Source: Sequoia sempervirens
Taxonomy: Eukaryota > Streptophyta > Pinopsida > Cupressales > Cupressaceae
Direction of reading: 5' to 3'
Assembly: GCA_007258455.2 (NCBI GenBank)
Contig: VDFB02000003.1
Location: 39,869,986-39,933,985, forward strand
Length of the DNA: 64,000 nt
Shown here: positions 35,638-47,432 of the stretch, in pieces
How the letters are laid out: each line of letters begins with the position of its first letter
Position numbering within the stretch: the stretch's first letter is position 1
Made by a program: the position numbers and the translations under genes
The notes under the pieces: generated by a model
The model's input: the letters and a program-made list of their open reading frames with translations, nothing else
What the model was told of the DNA's origin: nothing
The model's database searches: none

Positions 35638-36438
35638 GTTGGATTCCTATACTTTTTTACTCTCTCCAATAATTTTTGAAAATTTTCAAGTTATGACAAC
35701 ACCCATTTTGTTGAAATGAGCAAATACAAGTACAACAAACACAATATTAGTGGGTTATTTCAAGTAAGAAGTAGAGTTCTGTATTTTTTTGATAGTATTT
35801 TTGGTTTCCCCTTTTTTAAATCCGAGGAGGGAACATATCTGATTTTATAATTTTCTCATAAACATGTCTCTCAAGTGATTCAATCTTTCCTCACTCCCAT
35901 GAGAAACAATGTTGAATTTTAGTGCCCTTTAGATCATATTGGTTTGTCAGACCCAACAACTTTCTAGAGTCTAGACAATACATTGCTTATATCTTCTTTG
36001 TAGAGTGTGATCCTTCCAGTTGTCTTTTTTAGTGACATCCTTTGCTACCCATAAACTCTTCCCAATTGAACTGCCCTAGAGAGAAAGTAACAAACCATAA
36101 ATGAATTAAAATAATAAATGATCGAAAACAAAAACCCACTATAAGACAAATGTGAAAGGATTGAAAATTTAACATCCTATTAGCCCAAATAATTTTTGGG
36201 TTGTTGAAATCCCATGTTTACTTGCTTATTCGGTTGTTTCTATAGTAATTTAGATTCACATTGAAATCATGAAGCTTGGTTTGGTTGTCTTGATTTAGGG
36301 TTTCCTAAATTGATTTGCAATTGCTAATATCACCTGAAACACATCTAGTATCATTACATCATGACAAATATCAAGGAAGTGAGCTCTATCTTCTATTTCA
36401 TTTTAAGCTACATGGCTTACAAAGCCCTTTTTCAAAAG

Positions 36439-37402
36439 ATGAGGAAGACAAGGGTAATCCATTAGTTGTAGTAGACTATGTAAATGATATATGTAGGTTC
36501 CATCGTGAAACAAAGGTGTTTTTTTTTTTCTCTTTTTCAATGTATTGAATGGATGGAGCAAGTTTTCTATATAAGTTGAGCCTTCTACAATTCTTTTGTT
36601 CTCTCTGGTATTTATATGATATGTGTTGCAGCACAAAGCATGAACTAGTTCATTCTTAGATGATGACAGGTATTTGGGTGTCCATTTACTTGGCCCTTTG
36701 CCATGGAACATAGATAGCATTAGTTTTAAATTGCATTGATCTCACCATTGAATGCAATCTCATCTTAGGTCCTTAACTATGTTCCTTCAGACTACATGTC
36801 TCATCAACCTAACATAAATGAAAATATGAGAGAAATTTCGGTGGATTGGATCATTAAGGTCTCACTGTTCCATATGTATGAGTTATATTGGATCTTTCTT
36901 CTTTCTCAAAGGTGGTATTCTCTTTAAGTTTCAATAATCAGTTTCATTTGTTCCTCTTTGCTATTTAGATTCATTTGGAATTCAAACGTTGTTCTTGGTA
37001 ATCAACATCCTTGATAGATATCTCTCAATACAAATAGGAGTAAGAAAGTCATTACAACTTGTTGCATTCGTTGCCATGTTTATGGCATGTAAATATGAGG
37101 AGATCTCTATTCCTCTTGTTGAAGATTTTATTTACATTTCAAAGGATGCTTACACAAGAGTTGAACTTCTGCAAATGGTATACAAAGACTTGATACATTT
37201 TAATCTCAAGTTCCAAAATTGAATCAAATGCCCATAGTTCATGTTTTTTTTAATATGAGTTATTATACTAATGAATCATGTTGCATTAAAACTAACTGTA
37301 GGAGAAATCCATCCTAAATAATCTAAAATTTTCTCTTACCCTTCCAACTCCTTATGTGTTTTTGAATAGATTTCTTAAGGAAGCTGGATCAAATAAAGAT
37401 GC
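36439..37402 (+). pseudogene. B-type cyclin fragment with introns
   Basis: Four exon-like pieces appear in cyclin order. First (36439-36515): EEDKGNPLVVVDYVNDICRF, ending in a GT donor. Second (36769-36911): PSDYMSHQPNINENMREISV then DWIIKV. Third (36969-37221): TLFLVINILDRYLS, LQLVAFVAMFMACKYEEISI and AYTRVELLQM. Fourth (37335-37402): PTPYVFLNRFLKEAGSNKDA. These match the cyclin box of plant mitotic B-type cyclins. The second piece has lost its end homology and the exon phases no longer join, so it is a pseudogene. The presence of introns argues for a DNA-level copy and not a retrocopy. Confidence 0.75.
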
Positions 37403-39879
37403 AAGTATTTTTTAGCTCAATGGAGTAAGATTGATATTTTATTTTTTACTATCTGGAATAAACTAATTGTAGGAGATTTTTTTTTTTTTTTTTAGTATCA
37501 TTACATCAAATGTACTCTCTTGTTAAGGGATTCCAATTTATCCAACCCTTGGCCAAAGGATACTTTATCAAAATCCCCAAATCCAATTTTAGCATCCCGC
37601 TTCTAAATATAATGATGCTTTCATCTCATTCTACTTCTAGCAATCCATCTCTACAGGATTAGATAATCTCCTGTCGAAATGTGCTTAAAATTTACAATTA
37701 TATTCTTCAGACAATTTTTTTCATTGAAGAAGCACAACCTGAGTAGCCTGGTAAGCGTATTTTATTTAATATGAAAGAAATTTTGTGTGCTTTATATGAA
37801 GTGAGTGAAATATTGGCTACATGAGGTAAATATTGTAATAATGGTGCTTGTCATTCTCTAATAGACATAAGGAAAAAATTCTCTTAGAGACACACAAATA
37901 CGATTTCATGACTATTCTTTTGGTTAGACTATCACTCATCATTGCTTCCCATGTGGTCAAAATCACTACCCACCTTCTATGGAATGCCATATATCATGCA
38001 GCAAGACCCCTATGTATTGTGTCCCATGTTTATCCATGCATGAAAATTCCCTATGAGCAAGCTTTTTATACTGCCATTTTGTCCATGTTATCTTCATGAG
38101 GTTATTTTAGGGGAATATGATTGTTACTATGATTTATGATATCTTGCCTTTTGGACTATTTTTTTCTCTTGGCACTAGCTTCTTGCTCGTTTCCCTTGTT
38201 TACAAATACTTCTTCTTCATGGAATATCACCCTCCTATAGACTGCCTTTTTTATCATTCATTTCTTTTAACTAGTGTCTCTATCATGCAAATACTACCCA
38301 AAAACTATCTTAAATGTTATAGGTTATGTTTTTCATGGAGTCTCATGATACTTGTTTTCCATCCATGCATGGGTTCTCTCTTTATCATAGTCTACTTCTA
38401 CATGAATGTACCTTGTCATTGACTATCTCTTGTTCCATGTTCACTGTGATCTTCTATCATCTATTTTTAGTGGTCTCTACTCCATAGACAAGGAATTTCC
38501 ACTTATCATTTAGAAATATTTTCCCTCTTTCTAGACTTTCACAAGGAATGTGATTTGTCAACATGATCATTAAAAGTACATTGTCACTCTAAATTATCCT
38601 TTGGTACTAAACTATGCATGCTCCTCTTTATACTATTGTCGCTAAATTTGTTGCTTCTCTTGTCCTTTATCATGACCCACTCTTGCTCTTGTTTCATGTC
38701 ATCGTCTATTGTCAAAATAAAAATGTATTGTCATAAAACCTCATGTAGTTGCTAACCTCTTAAACATGTCATCTCCTTGGTATTTTTATTTTACCATCAT
38801 GGGGTACACCATACTAGCTCTAATTCTATCATCTTTTGAGATGCTCTATCATTTACTTCATAAAACTTGAGGACTATCATATCTCACAGCCTTTCCTTTA
38901 TACCTTCTTTACTGCCATACATATTAGTGATGGTCTCTACCCATTTTATGCAACTTTCTAGTGTAGGTCTCTATTAAGAATGAGATAATCATATCATGCA
39001 AACCTCATAGTTGAAAATTGATAGAGAGATGTAAAGGTGGGTTTGGACGGTCACTTTTCCTTAGACCTCGGTATTCTTGAATTGACAGTCTTGAGTCACT
39101 ATCTCTCTTGTGCAATGTATCTCATTCCCTTCTTCATTTTTCCCTATATGACATTGTAAATTTTTGCATGATAGTGTAGACTTTCTACAAGACATTGTAA
39201 AGCTCAAACACGATACCCTATAGTGTTGGTGACAAGGCTTTGTATAATTTTTCATGATGGACCTCTATTTATTGTTATCATTATCTCGTTGTAGCCTAAC
39301 CAAAAACTATGTCTAAAGATATCCTCTATTAGGATTTATATGTGATTTTTGTTCTTTGTCATGTATATCTCTAGATATGAAGTTTTTAGCAAAGGTTAAC
39401 CATGCTCAAGTCTACTTTCAAGATCAGGCAGCACCTCTGTTCACTCTGTCTACCCTCAGTCTTCTTGACCTCATATCAGCAAGCCTGTCTAGAAACTATG
39501 CCTCTTTGCAATGTATCTTAGTCTATATTGCTTTGTAGCTATCTCCTACTCATTGTCATGTAACCATGGAAACCTCTCTTTAACTTGAATATGATTTATA
39601 AATCTTAGTCTCCCCAAACTTTGGATAGTTGGAGTGAATGATCTTGAGAGGTCCCTGATAGAGATCAAGACTATCACTGCATTCTATAGGCCTATTTGAT
39701 AATCTACAAGACCATACAGAGTTTGAAGATATTTGGAGGTTTAAAACATGCATAGATAGGCTTGATGAGAGTCTAGAGAAGTGTGAAAAACCTAAAAGTA
39801 AAAATGGTAAAGATTTAGACCTTAGGATTAAGACATTGAAAGATCACAGTGAAATTGCATTTTCTTGAAAGTTTCTAGA
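37403..39879. other. Interior of CACTA-like segment without recognisable gene
   Basis: Pyrimidine-rich, AT-rich DNA. Open frames of up to about 100 codons show no family resemblance. Confidence 0.45.
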
Positions 39880-41705
39880 GCATTTTCAAAAAAATCCAAT
39901 TTGTGTGTATCCTGCAATCATTGCAGTCCATGAGACCACATTTTTTTGAGGCATTATATCAAACAGTTCATGTGCCTTGTCCATGGTTCCACATTTTGCA
40001 TACATGTCCACCAGGGAAGTTTTAACTACAACAAATGACAAAATTCCTCTATCCTTCATGCTTTGATGGATGTCCATACCCTGTTCCAAAGCTCCCATTT
40101 TGGCATAGGCAGGGGGGATGCTGGAAAAGGTTGTGGAGTCTAGATTTACACTTGCTAATTGCATTTGCTTGAAATTTTTTAATTTCTTCTCAAAAATTTC
40201 AATTTTTGCATATCCTACAATCATTGTAGTCCATGAGACCACATTGCTTTGAGGCATTTTGTCAAACAGTTCATGTGCTTTGCCTATGTTTCCACATTTT
40301 GCATACATTTCTACCAAGGTAGTTGCCACTAATACATATTGCAAGCCTATTTTTCAGATTGCTTCATTTAGCATCACTAATCATCTCCTAAAGAACATTG
40401 TCCCTGTTTAAAATGATGGAAAAAGTTTGCATCTATCACAAAAATTTCTATTTAAAAAATCTATTTTGTGCATATTCTGCAATCACTGCATTCCAAGAGA
40501 TGACATCTCTTTGAGCCATTCCATCAAATAGTTCACGTTCCTTATCTATACTTCCACATTTTGTATACATGTCTACCAGAGCATTTCCAACTATAATATC
40601 TAACAAAACTCCCCCTTCCATTATGTTATGATGGATGTCCATACCTTGTTCCAAAGCTCCCATTTTGGTATAGGCAGAGAGGATGCTGGAAAAAGTTGTC
40701 AAATTTTGCTTTACACCTGCTAATTGTATTTGCTTGAAATTTTCTAAATCCTTTTCAAAAAATCCTTTTTATGCATATCTTGCAATCATTGCAGTCCATG
40801 ACACCACATTTATTTGAGGCATTGTGTCAAAAAATTCACATGCCTTGTCAATGCTTCCAAATTTTGCATACATGTCTACCAGGGCAATTGAAACTACAAC
40901 ATCTGAAAAAATTCCTCTATCCATACATTTCAACCTTAGAATGTTCAAGAATTACTTCGATTATCACATCCAAAAGTAAAATCACATCATCCCCGAATCC
41001 CCGTGCACACACAAAATTTCCTTCATGGGGATACGAGGAGAGCCCACCATCCCGCACCCTCATGCCCTGGCTCCTTGTGGGGCTACAGGGGAGCCTAGAC
41101 AACAATCACACAAAAGTTCCTTCATGGTAGATAAGTAGGTGAGGCAACAATCACGCCAAATGAAATACCCAACATATGTATTCCTTGAATTTCTACCACT
41201 TCGCCACCCCATGATGGTGGCTGGAGAGGTTGGCGGGTGTGTGGGATGGATGTCCATACCCTGTTCCAAAGCTCCCATTTTGGCATAGGAAGGGAAGATG
41301 CTAGCAAAGGTTGTCGAATTTGGATTTACACCTGCTAATTGCATTTGTTTGAAATTTTCTAAAGCCTTTTCAAAAAATCCATTTTGTGCATATCCCACAA
41401 TCATTGCATTCCATGAGACCACATTTCATTGAGGCATTTTGTCAAATAGTTCACATGCTTTGACTATGTTTCCACATTTTGCATACATGTCTACCAAGGC
41501 AGTTACCACTACAACATCTGACAAATCTATCCTTTATGCTTTGATGGATTTCTATACCCTATTTCTAAGCTTCCATTTTGTCACAGGCTGGGAGGATGCT
41601 GGAAAAGTTGTAGAATTTGGCTTTAGAACTGCCAATTGCATTTGCTTGAAAGTTTTGAAATCCCTTTCAACAAATCCATTTTGTGAATATCCTATTAAGC
41701 TGTGA
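39880..41705 (-). pseudogene. PPR (PLS-type) protein fragment
   Basis: On the minus strand several pentatricopeptide repeats are seen in broken frames: LVDMYAKCG, KAHELFDKMPQ, NVVSWTTMIVGYA, ALENFKQMQLAGVNP and YAKMGALEQGMDIH recur about every 100 residues. PPR proteins bind organellar RNA for editing or processing, and the VSW and YAKCG phrases are typical of the PLS class. Stops, frameshifts and a 0.3-kb insertion (40922-41247) show it is dead. Neither the organelle-targeting start nor the C-terminal E/DYW domain was found. Confidence 0.85.
40922..41247 (-). mobile_element. SINE-like insertion inside the PPR fragment
   Basis: A GC-rich block of about 325 bp interrupts a PPR repeat between DRGIFSD and GMDIH; the neighbouring repeats show the uninterrupted form. 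On the minus strand TGGCGAAGTGG (41196-41206) fits the tRNA-type A box (TRGCNNAGTGG). A convincing B box, poly(A) tail and target duplication were not identified, so the class is uncertain. Confidence 0.35.
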
Positions 41706-43029
41706 GAGAGATCTTTTGTAAGACTTATTTAGTAGATGTTTTTTTATGATCTTGTCTATCAAGTCCAACAATTGTTGGTTTTTTATTGATAATGTTCTAT
41801 AGATTTTTCATTATGGTCTAACTAGGAAAACTTAAAAAAAATCATTGATCGAGTAATGAAAACTATATTTTTTCTTTCCAAGTCCTCTCTTTTTTGTTTG
41901 TAATAATCCTTCATATCATGGTTTTACCCACAAGGAATGATTATGACAGTGATATGACTGTAAAAGAATAAGAGGACCTTCTCAAAATGCAGTGATAGTT
42001 ATTTGAGGCTGATCAACACTTAAAGACCCATGGATGATAGGGTTACACTAAGAGCCATAAGTAGAAGAGACTGGGACGTTTGAAACAATATAGTGAGAAG
42101 AGTGTGAAGAGATTGGATAGTTTCAATCTAACCTGGAAATAAAAAGTGAAGGTCTTGATCAAATGGAATCATGGCAATGACAGTGTTTCCAAAATAATTA
42201 TGACCATGGTAGAAGCATTCCTCAAACTTGAATGAATATGTTTGCAAATGAGGATGTATGGCAGAGAGGATTGAAAGGACAGTCTACGAAAGAGCTTCCA
42301 GATATGCATGAAGAAAACCTACAAGTGACTATCAAGGGGTAGAGATTCATGCAAAATATAGTGATAATGCAAACATTAAAAGATAATCTTAGAGTCAATG
42401 AGAATAACTATGCAAAGGTTACAATCTTGTCAATGTCTCAAGAGGCATTTAAAGGGGTAAGGATGCATCCTTCTAGTATGCATTTGACAATGCCAAATCT
42501 CATGATAGTCAAGAGTCTTCATGTTAGATGCATGAACACCTAGGACAATACCATAGAGTTGGTACAAGTGAGCAATGACAAGGTTGAGGGTTATCATGAG
42601 CTATCTTCCGAGACACAAATATTTTGCAATAGTAGTATCATAATGGGATGTTGATTTCTATATTAGAGATAAGGATAGTTTATTGCTACAGGTAACAATT
42701 CACAATGACATCTTATGAACTAGAGAAAGTTGGGTGCATGATATAGGATCTCGACAAAGATGATAGTGTGATCTTGAACTAGGACTGTGAGCTTCATGGG
42801 ACAATCATGGATTTGTGAAGAAGACATCTATGAATGTCTGTGCTTCTATGTTGTGATACTCAAAAAATTAGTTTCTTGCTCATTCTTTGAGCTATGTATT
42901 GTAACCATGAATATTTTTTAGCAAAGAGAAAGCATTGTAGGTTATTTTCAGATCTGTATGCTGTTTGCAAGCATTTTTATCAATAAAACAAGTTGTTTTT
43001 ACCTTCTCAAAGTTGTTTCATTGTGCAAG
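41706..43029. other. Interior of CACTA-like segment without recognisable gene
   Basis: No family recognised. AT-rich, with a possible polyadenylation motif ATCAATAAAAC near 42980. Confidence 0.4.
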
Positions 43030-43569
43030 CTTCAAAATATACTACTAAATATACTAATGACTAAATGAAAGCTTCAAAATGACTAAATATACTATTAATT
43101 GACATCAATTAATAATTAAATTGATTAAATATACTACCATTTAACATAAATCAATGAATAGTGAATAAATATGACTAAATATATGACCAGTGTTAAATCA
43201 GTGAATAAAAATGACTAAATATACTACCAAATTGATCAAAATTATGATTAAAATTAATGACTAAATACACTACCAATGGATAGAAATTAGTGAATAAAAA
43301 TGAGTAAATAAGTGACTAGATTACAACAATCAATGACTAAATCAACGACTAAAAATATCAGCGGAAAAAATTGACTAAATAAGTGACCAGATCACAACAA
43401 TGAATGACTAAATCAATGAATAAATATGTTACCAAATTGATCAATCAAAACAACCAATTAATTACTAAAAATTGTTTAGTCATCGATCTAGTCGTATTAT
43501 ATATGACTGGCAATAAACTATTAATGGTCACGTGATCAACTGTAGTCATTTATAAGTAGTTTTTAGTAG
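43030..43569 (+). repeat. Right CACTA-like end with subterminal repeats
   Basis: At least fifteen copies of (A)TGACTAAAT, often followed by ATACTACCAA, precede the inverted TGTAGTCATTTATAAG. The same core occurs at the left end. Confidence 0.65.
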
Positions 43570-43759
43570 AATTTTTAGTAGTTTATTGTTGTTTTTGTAC
43601 TATTGAACAACACCAAAGATCCACAAGGATATAGCTAACAATTACAACACAAAGACTACTAGTTCTCAACTAAATTGTACACAAAACATATAGCTGGGCT
43701 GGTGCATGAAGTTGGGTACCAATTTTCTGGCCACTTTTGAATTTTTTTAAAAAAAATGC

Positions 43760-43779
43760 GCTCGCGTTATAACGCGAGC
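43760..43779. repeat. Perfect 20-bp palindrome
   Basis: GCTCGCGTTATAACGCGAGC equals its own reverse complement. It is CpG-rich in an AT-rich setting and lies about 90 bp left of the assembly gap. Confidence 0.9.
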
Positions 43780-43868
43780 ACGTTATTTCACGTTAAAAAC
43801 AAAGAAAAAAGTGAAAGTACTTTCCTTGGAATACCAACCCAAAGGCTTGGAGGGCATTCCCAACAAGG

Positions 43869-43968
43869 NNNNNNNNNNNNNNNNNNNNNNNNNNNNNNNN
43901 NNNNNNNNNNNNNNNNNNNNNNNNNNNNNNNNNNNNNNNNNNNNNNNNNNNNNNNNNNNNNNNNNNNN
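43869..43968. other. Assembly gap (100 N)
   Basis: A run of N whose round length suggests a gap of unknown true size. It hides the start of the plus-strand U copy. Confidence 0.98.
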
Positions 43969-44554
43969 AAACATGCTATAAATAGCAGGTCAGCGCAAGG
44001 CATCAGCAGGTACAGGTCAAGCAAGTGATGAAGACCCTATGGCGCGAATTTCAGATCAAACGGAGTTGCAGGGGATGGAAAATCGGACACTTACTATTTT
44101 TAGCAGGCAGGGGCAGAGAAATTAGGGTTTCCTAAAATCAAGGGCAGAACACGACAACCATGCAGAAGCAGCATCCAGTCACGATCAATACCCTTCAGGC
44201 AATCGGCACGCAAAATTTGAAGACATTTTGAGCGATTGCTATTTTTAGTAAGTTGCTAAAAGTAGCAGGTGCATGCAGATATCAGGGCCCGACAGCTCAA
44301 CCACATCTCGAGATCCGAACAAAGCAAAATCCAGCCTTTTGGAGCTTGAAATTAGCTTGAAGTGCAAAGAATTGACAAACTTTCTAAAAATAGCAAATTA
44401 GGGTTGGCATGATCAAAACACCCTAAATTTGGCAAAGGGCAAGAAATCCACCAAGTTTGATAAATTTTTGGGTCCAGCATCAAAACTTGCTTTAAAAGGC
44501 CAAAGACAGATCAAAATTCTTGAAGTGTTTGAAAAATGAAAGAAGACCCCTCCA

Positions 44555-46290
44555 TTTGCGCCCTCAAGCTGGCAAGAGTCTTGAAATTTTCTAAGTCATG
44601 AAAATTGGAAGCTCCACTAGAAAAATGCGCCCTTGCAAGCCTGAAGGAGGTTGAAAATTTCTCAAAGTCTGCTAAATTGGAAGTAGAAGACCCCAGATGC
44701 GCCTTAGTTGAAGAGGGAGGCTGGAAATGTGTTAAGTGTTGACAACTTGATGCTCCATGGGTAAAATGCGCCCTTGAGGTTAAAGCTTGATGAAATATAT
44801 TCTAAGTACGAAAATTGGAAGCTCCTATGGTAAAATGCGCCCTTGAGCTTCAAGCTGACTAAAAATATTCTAAGTGCTCGAAATTTGAAGTCCAGCTAGC
44901 GATTTGCGCCCCACTTGAAGAATGACATAGCAAGAGTTCGCCAAGGAGTAGAAATTGAATGTTCACCCATGCAAATGCGCCCTGGTGCTGAAAGCGAAAA
45001 ATTGTCTAAGTATCAAACTGAAAGTCCAACATACTAAATGCGCCCTTGAGGTTAAAGCTTGATGAAATAATTTCTAAGTGCTGCAAATTGAAACCTTACA
45101 CCTCCAAGTGCGCCCTCATGGAAATATCAACTGGAGAAATCTTCTAAGGCATGGAGATTAAAAGCTCAAGCTATGATTTGCGCCCAACTTTGGAAGGGAT
45201 TTCAAAATATTCTAAGTGTCGAAAATTGGATGTAGGGGGTCCAAAATGCGCCTAGCCTTGAAGAGAAGATCTTGAAAGTTTCTAAATGTTTTAAATTTGA
45301 AGCATGACCTCTGATATGCGCCTGGACTTGAAAAGGATAAGTTAGAATTTCTCCAAGTATGGAAAATGAAAGTAGCCATGCTCATTTGTGCCCAGGGTGA
45401 AGAAGGCACTTAAGAATTTTCTAAGTGTTTTAAATTTGAAGAAGGACCCTCCAAATGCGCCCTGGCTTGATGAGATGAGTTAAAGAAATGCTAAGAAACC
45501 CGAATTAGAAACACAAGGTCTAAAATGCGCCTTAAGGAGAAAGACACTTGAAAATTTTCTAAGTATTGTAAAATGGAAGTGTCAGGTATGAAATGCGCCC
45601 AGCTTGTGAGGGTGCAAGAAAGATTTTATAAGTCAAAAAAATAAAAATAAAAATGGAATGTGACCCTTCAATATGCGCCCATGCTTATGATGGTGAGCTG
45701 GAAATCACCCAAGACATGTAAATTGGAAGCTTGACCAAACAAATGCGCGCAGCAAGGGGGTGACTTAGAAAATTTTCTAAGTGTGAAAAATTTGAAGTAG
45801 GGAGGTCCAAATGCGCCCTTGGGAAAGGATGAAAACAAGTTGGTGAATTTGATCAAGTGATGGAAAATGAGACTTCAAGGGGCTAAATACGCCTAAGTCA
45901 ATGGGGGGGAAGTCCTTGAAATTTTCTAAGTTATGAAAACTAGAAGCTTGCCTAGCCATATGCGCCCTCAAGGTATTAGAAGGCAAGTGGAGATTCCAAG
46001 ACGTGATGCATGCAAAGTGAAAGATTCCAAGGCGTTGAGCTAGAAAATATGCTAAGTATGGAAAATTTGAAACTCAACCCCTTGACTGCGCCTTTGATTT
46101 GTGGAGAGATAAAAATATTCTAAGTATATAAAACTTGAAGTGTGACCCTCTATTTGCGCCTGGACTTGAAGGGATAAAATTTTCCCGAAGCACGGATAAA
46201 TTGCCAGTGGTGAGGAGTCCGATGATGCTAGCTTCACAGGGTTGGTGAATATTTTCAAGTCAGAGCAAAGAAATACGCTCAAGGGTGAAG
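44555..46290 (+). repeat. About 70-bp-phased array with TGCGCC core (plus U copy)
   Basis: Around 24 units recur at 65-80 bp spacing. Each has AAATGCGCCC or a near variant (for example at 44627, 44767, 44837, 45041, 45248, 45595 and 45961) and a TTCTAAGT...GAAAATTGGAAG segment. Sequence between cores is variable in content but constant in length, unlike an ordinary satellite. Confidence 0.85.
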
Positions 46291-46786
46291 AAATCGATTA
46301 AATTTGATGAAAATTATTTTTCTAAGGTTCAAAATTCAGAAAATTAAATGAACCTGTTCGTTGGGTACCCATGGTTTCGACGCGTTCTGAAAGAAATTTT
46401 CTTCTGGGTATTGATGATTGTTGATGAGGAAGGGATTTTAAAATCTTCTACACTTTGTCGAGGCCTTCAGGGTGAATATTTTTGAGGGGCACCAGGTCGA
46501 TGAATTTTCCTAAGGGAAAATTTAAAATTTTCTAAGGCAAGGAATAAAACGTGTTTTCAAGATAAAATGCCTCGGCGGATGAATTTGAAAATGATCGCCT
46601 AGGTAATTTTTTTTTATCAAATTCAGATGAAAACATTTTTCTCGAGCCAGAGTTGAATGAAATATCAGAGTGAAGTGCGCCAGGCAAAATGCAAGATGGG
46701 TTAAAAATTTGGCTAGGGCATGAATTTGAACGCGAAGTTGGCTAGTAGAGGCGATGAACGCTTGGAAGTTGGAACGTGAAAATCAG

Positions 46787-46848
46787 GTAAGTGAGTTAAG
46801 TTTACATTATGAAGTGTTCTAATGCTTTTCTCCTCGCTTGTTTTGCAG
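46787..46848 (+). other. 62-nt intron-like segment in U3 (plus U copy)
   Basis: Donor AATCAG|GTAAGTGAG, branch-point-like TTCTAAT about 20 nt before the end, a pyrimidine-rich tract and acceptor TTTTGCAG|GAGG, followed at once by ATGTCGAAG. The inverted copy at 55477-55538 has the same donor, branch, acceptor and length. Splicing is inferred, not shown. Confidence 0.6.
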
Positions 46849-47238
46849 GAGGAATGTCGAAGCCAGAGCACAATGACTTGAAGTGGTGAAGCACGATGAT
46901 ATTACAACCTTCGGAGGAAGATAAAGTTATGAGTTTCAATCTCGAAGGGAGAAAGTTGCAAGAAATTGGCTAAGTGTTAGCTCAAGTGACAAAGAAGTTG
47001 AAGGGCGACGTCAGGAAAGAAGATCAAGGACATTGCGAACGCGTCTACAAGCGGAATCTTCTAGAAGACTGATTGTGGGCATTTATTGCCTTTGCTATTT
47101 TTGGGAGTGAGTGGGAATCTTTGATTCATTTAATGTACCACTCCCAATTCTGGCGGTTTTTAGGGTTAGGGCTGAGGTGGCACGATTCTAGCCACTCTAT
47201 TGATTGTAACCCTAGCCGTCTTTTGGGACTTGGCTAGC

Positions 47239-47259
47239 TATATAAAGGGGGAGTCCCCC
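47239..47259 (+). promoter_or_regulatory. TATA box and adjoining 13-bp palindrome
   Basis: TATATAAA (47239-47246) is followed directly by GGGGGAGTCCCCC, a perfect inverted repeat with one central base. The pair is conserved in the solo U copy. AATAAA lies about 180 bp downstream, as expected for the U3/R part of an LTR. Confidence 0.65.
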
Positions 47260-47426
47260 TCATTTGTAATTCATTAGAAGTAGACAGTAGGATTAGAGTA
47301 GGAGTCGGAGCAGAGAGACAACTAGGTGATAGCTTAGAGTAACTTAGTAGATTGATAGTGTAGTTGAAGAAGAGAGAAAGTTTTCCCTTTGGAAACTTTG
47401 TAAGAAATTGTTGTGAGCACTCTCTC

Positions 47427-47432
47427 AATAAA
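47427..47432 (+). terminator. Polyadenylation signal AATAAA (plus U copy)
   Basis: CTCTCAATAAAAGAG is conserved in the minus-strand solo unit at the same distance from the TATA box. Confidence 0.55.

Larger units (their letters stand above)
35131..43569 (+). mobile_element. CACTA-like (EnSpm) element carrying host gene fragments
   Basis: The left end is CACTAGTAGAATTTGG; inside, AAATGACTAC pairs with GTAGTCATTT near the right end (43542-43569). Both ends contain many copies of a short motif GACTAAAT and its complement, which resembles the subterminal repeats of CACTA elements. The right terminus has decayed (CTACTAA in place of CACTA) and a 3-bp target duplication could not be confirmed. No transposase was recognised. 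The interior holds decayed cyclin B, PPR and an unknown exon. A chance pairing of two separate elements cannot be excluded. Confidence 0.5.

Noticed and set aside
43756..44028. Open frames spanning the gap
   Set aside because: They are read through a run of N and have no meaning.
44555..46290. Regularly spaced repeats that could suggest a CRISPR array
   Set aside because: The core is only about 10 bp, the units are imperfect, no cas genes exist and the setting is a plant nuclear retroelement.
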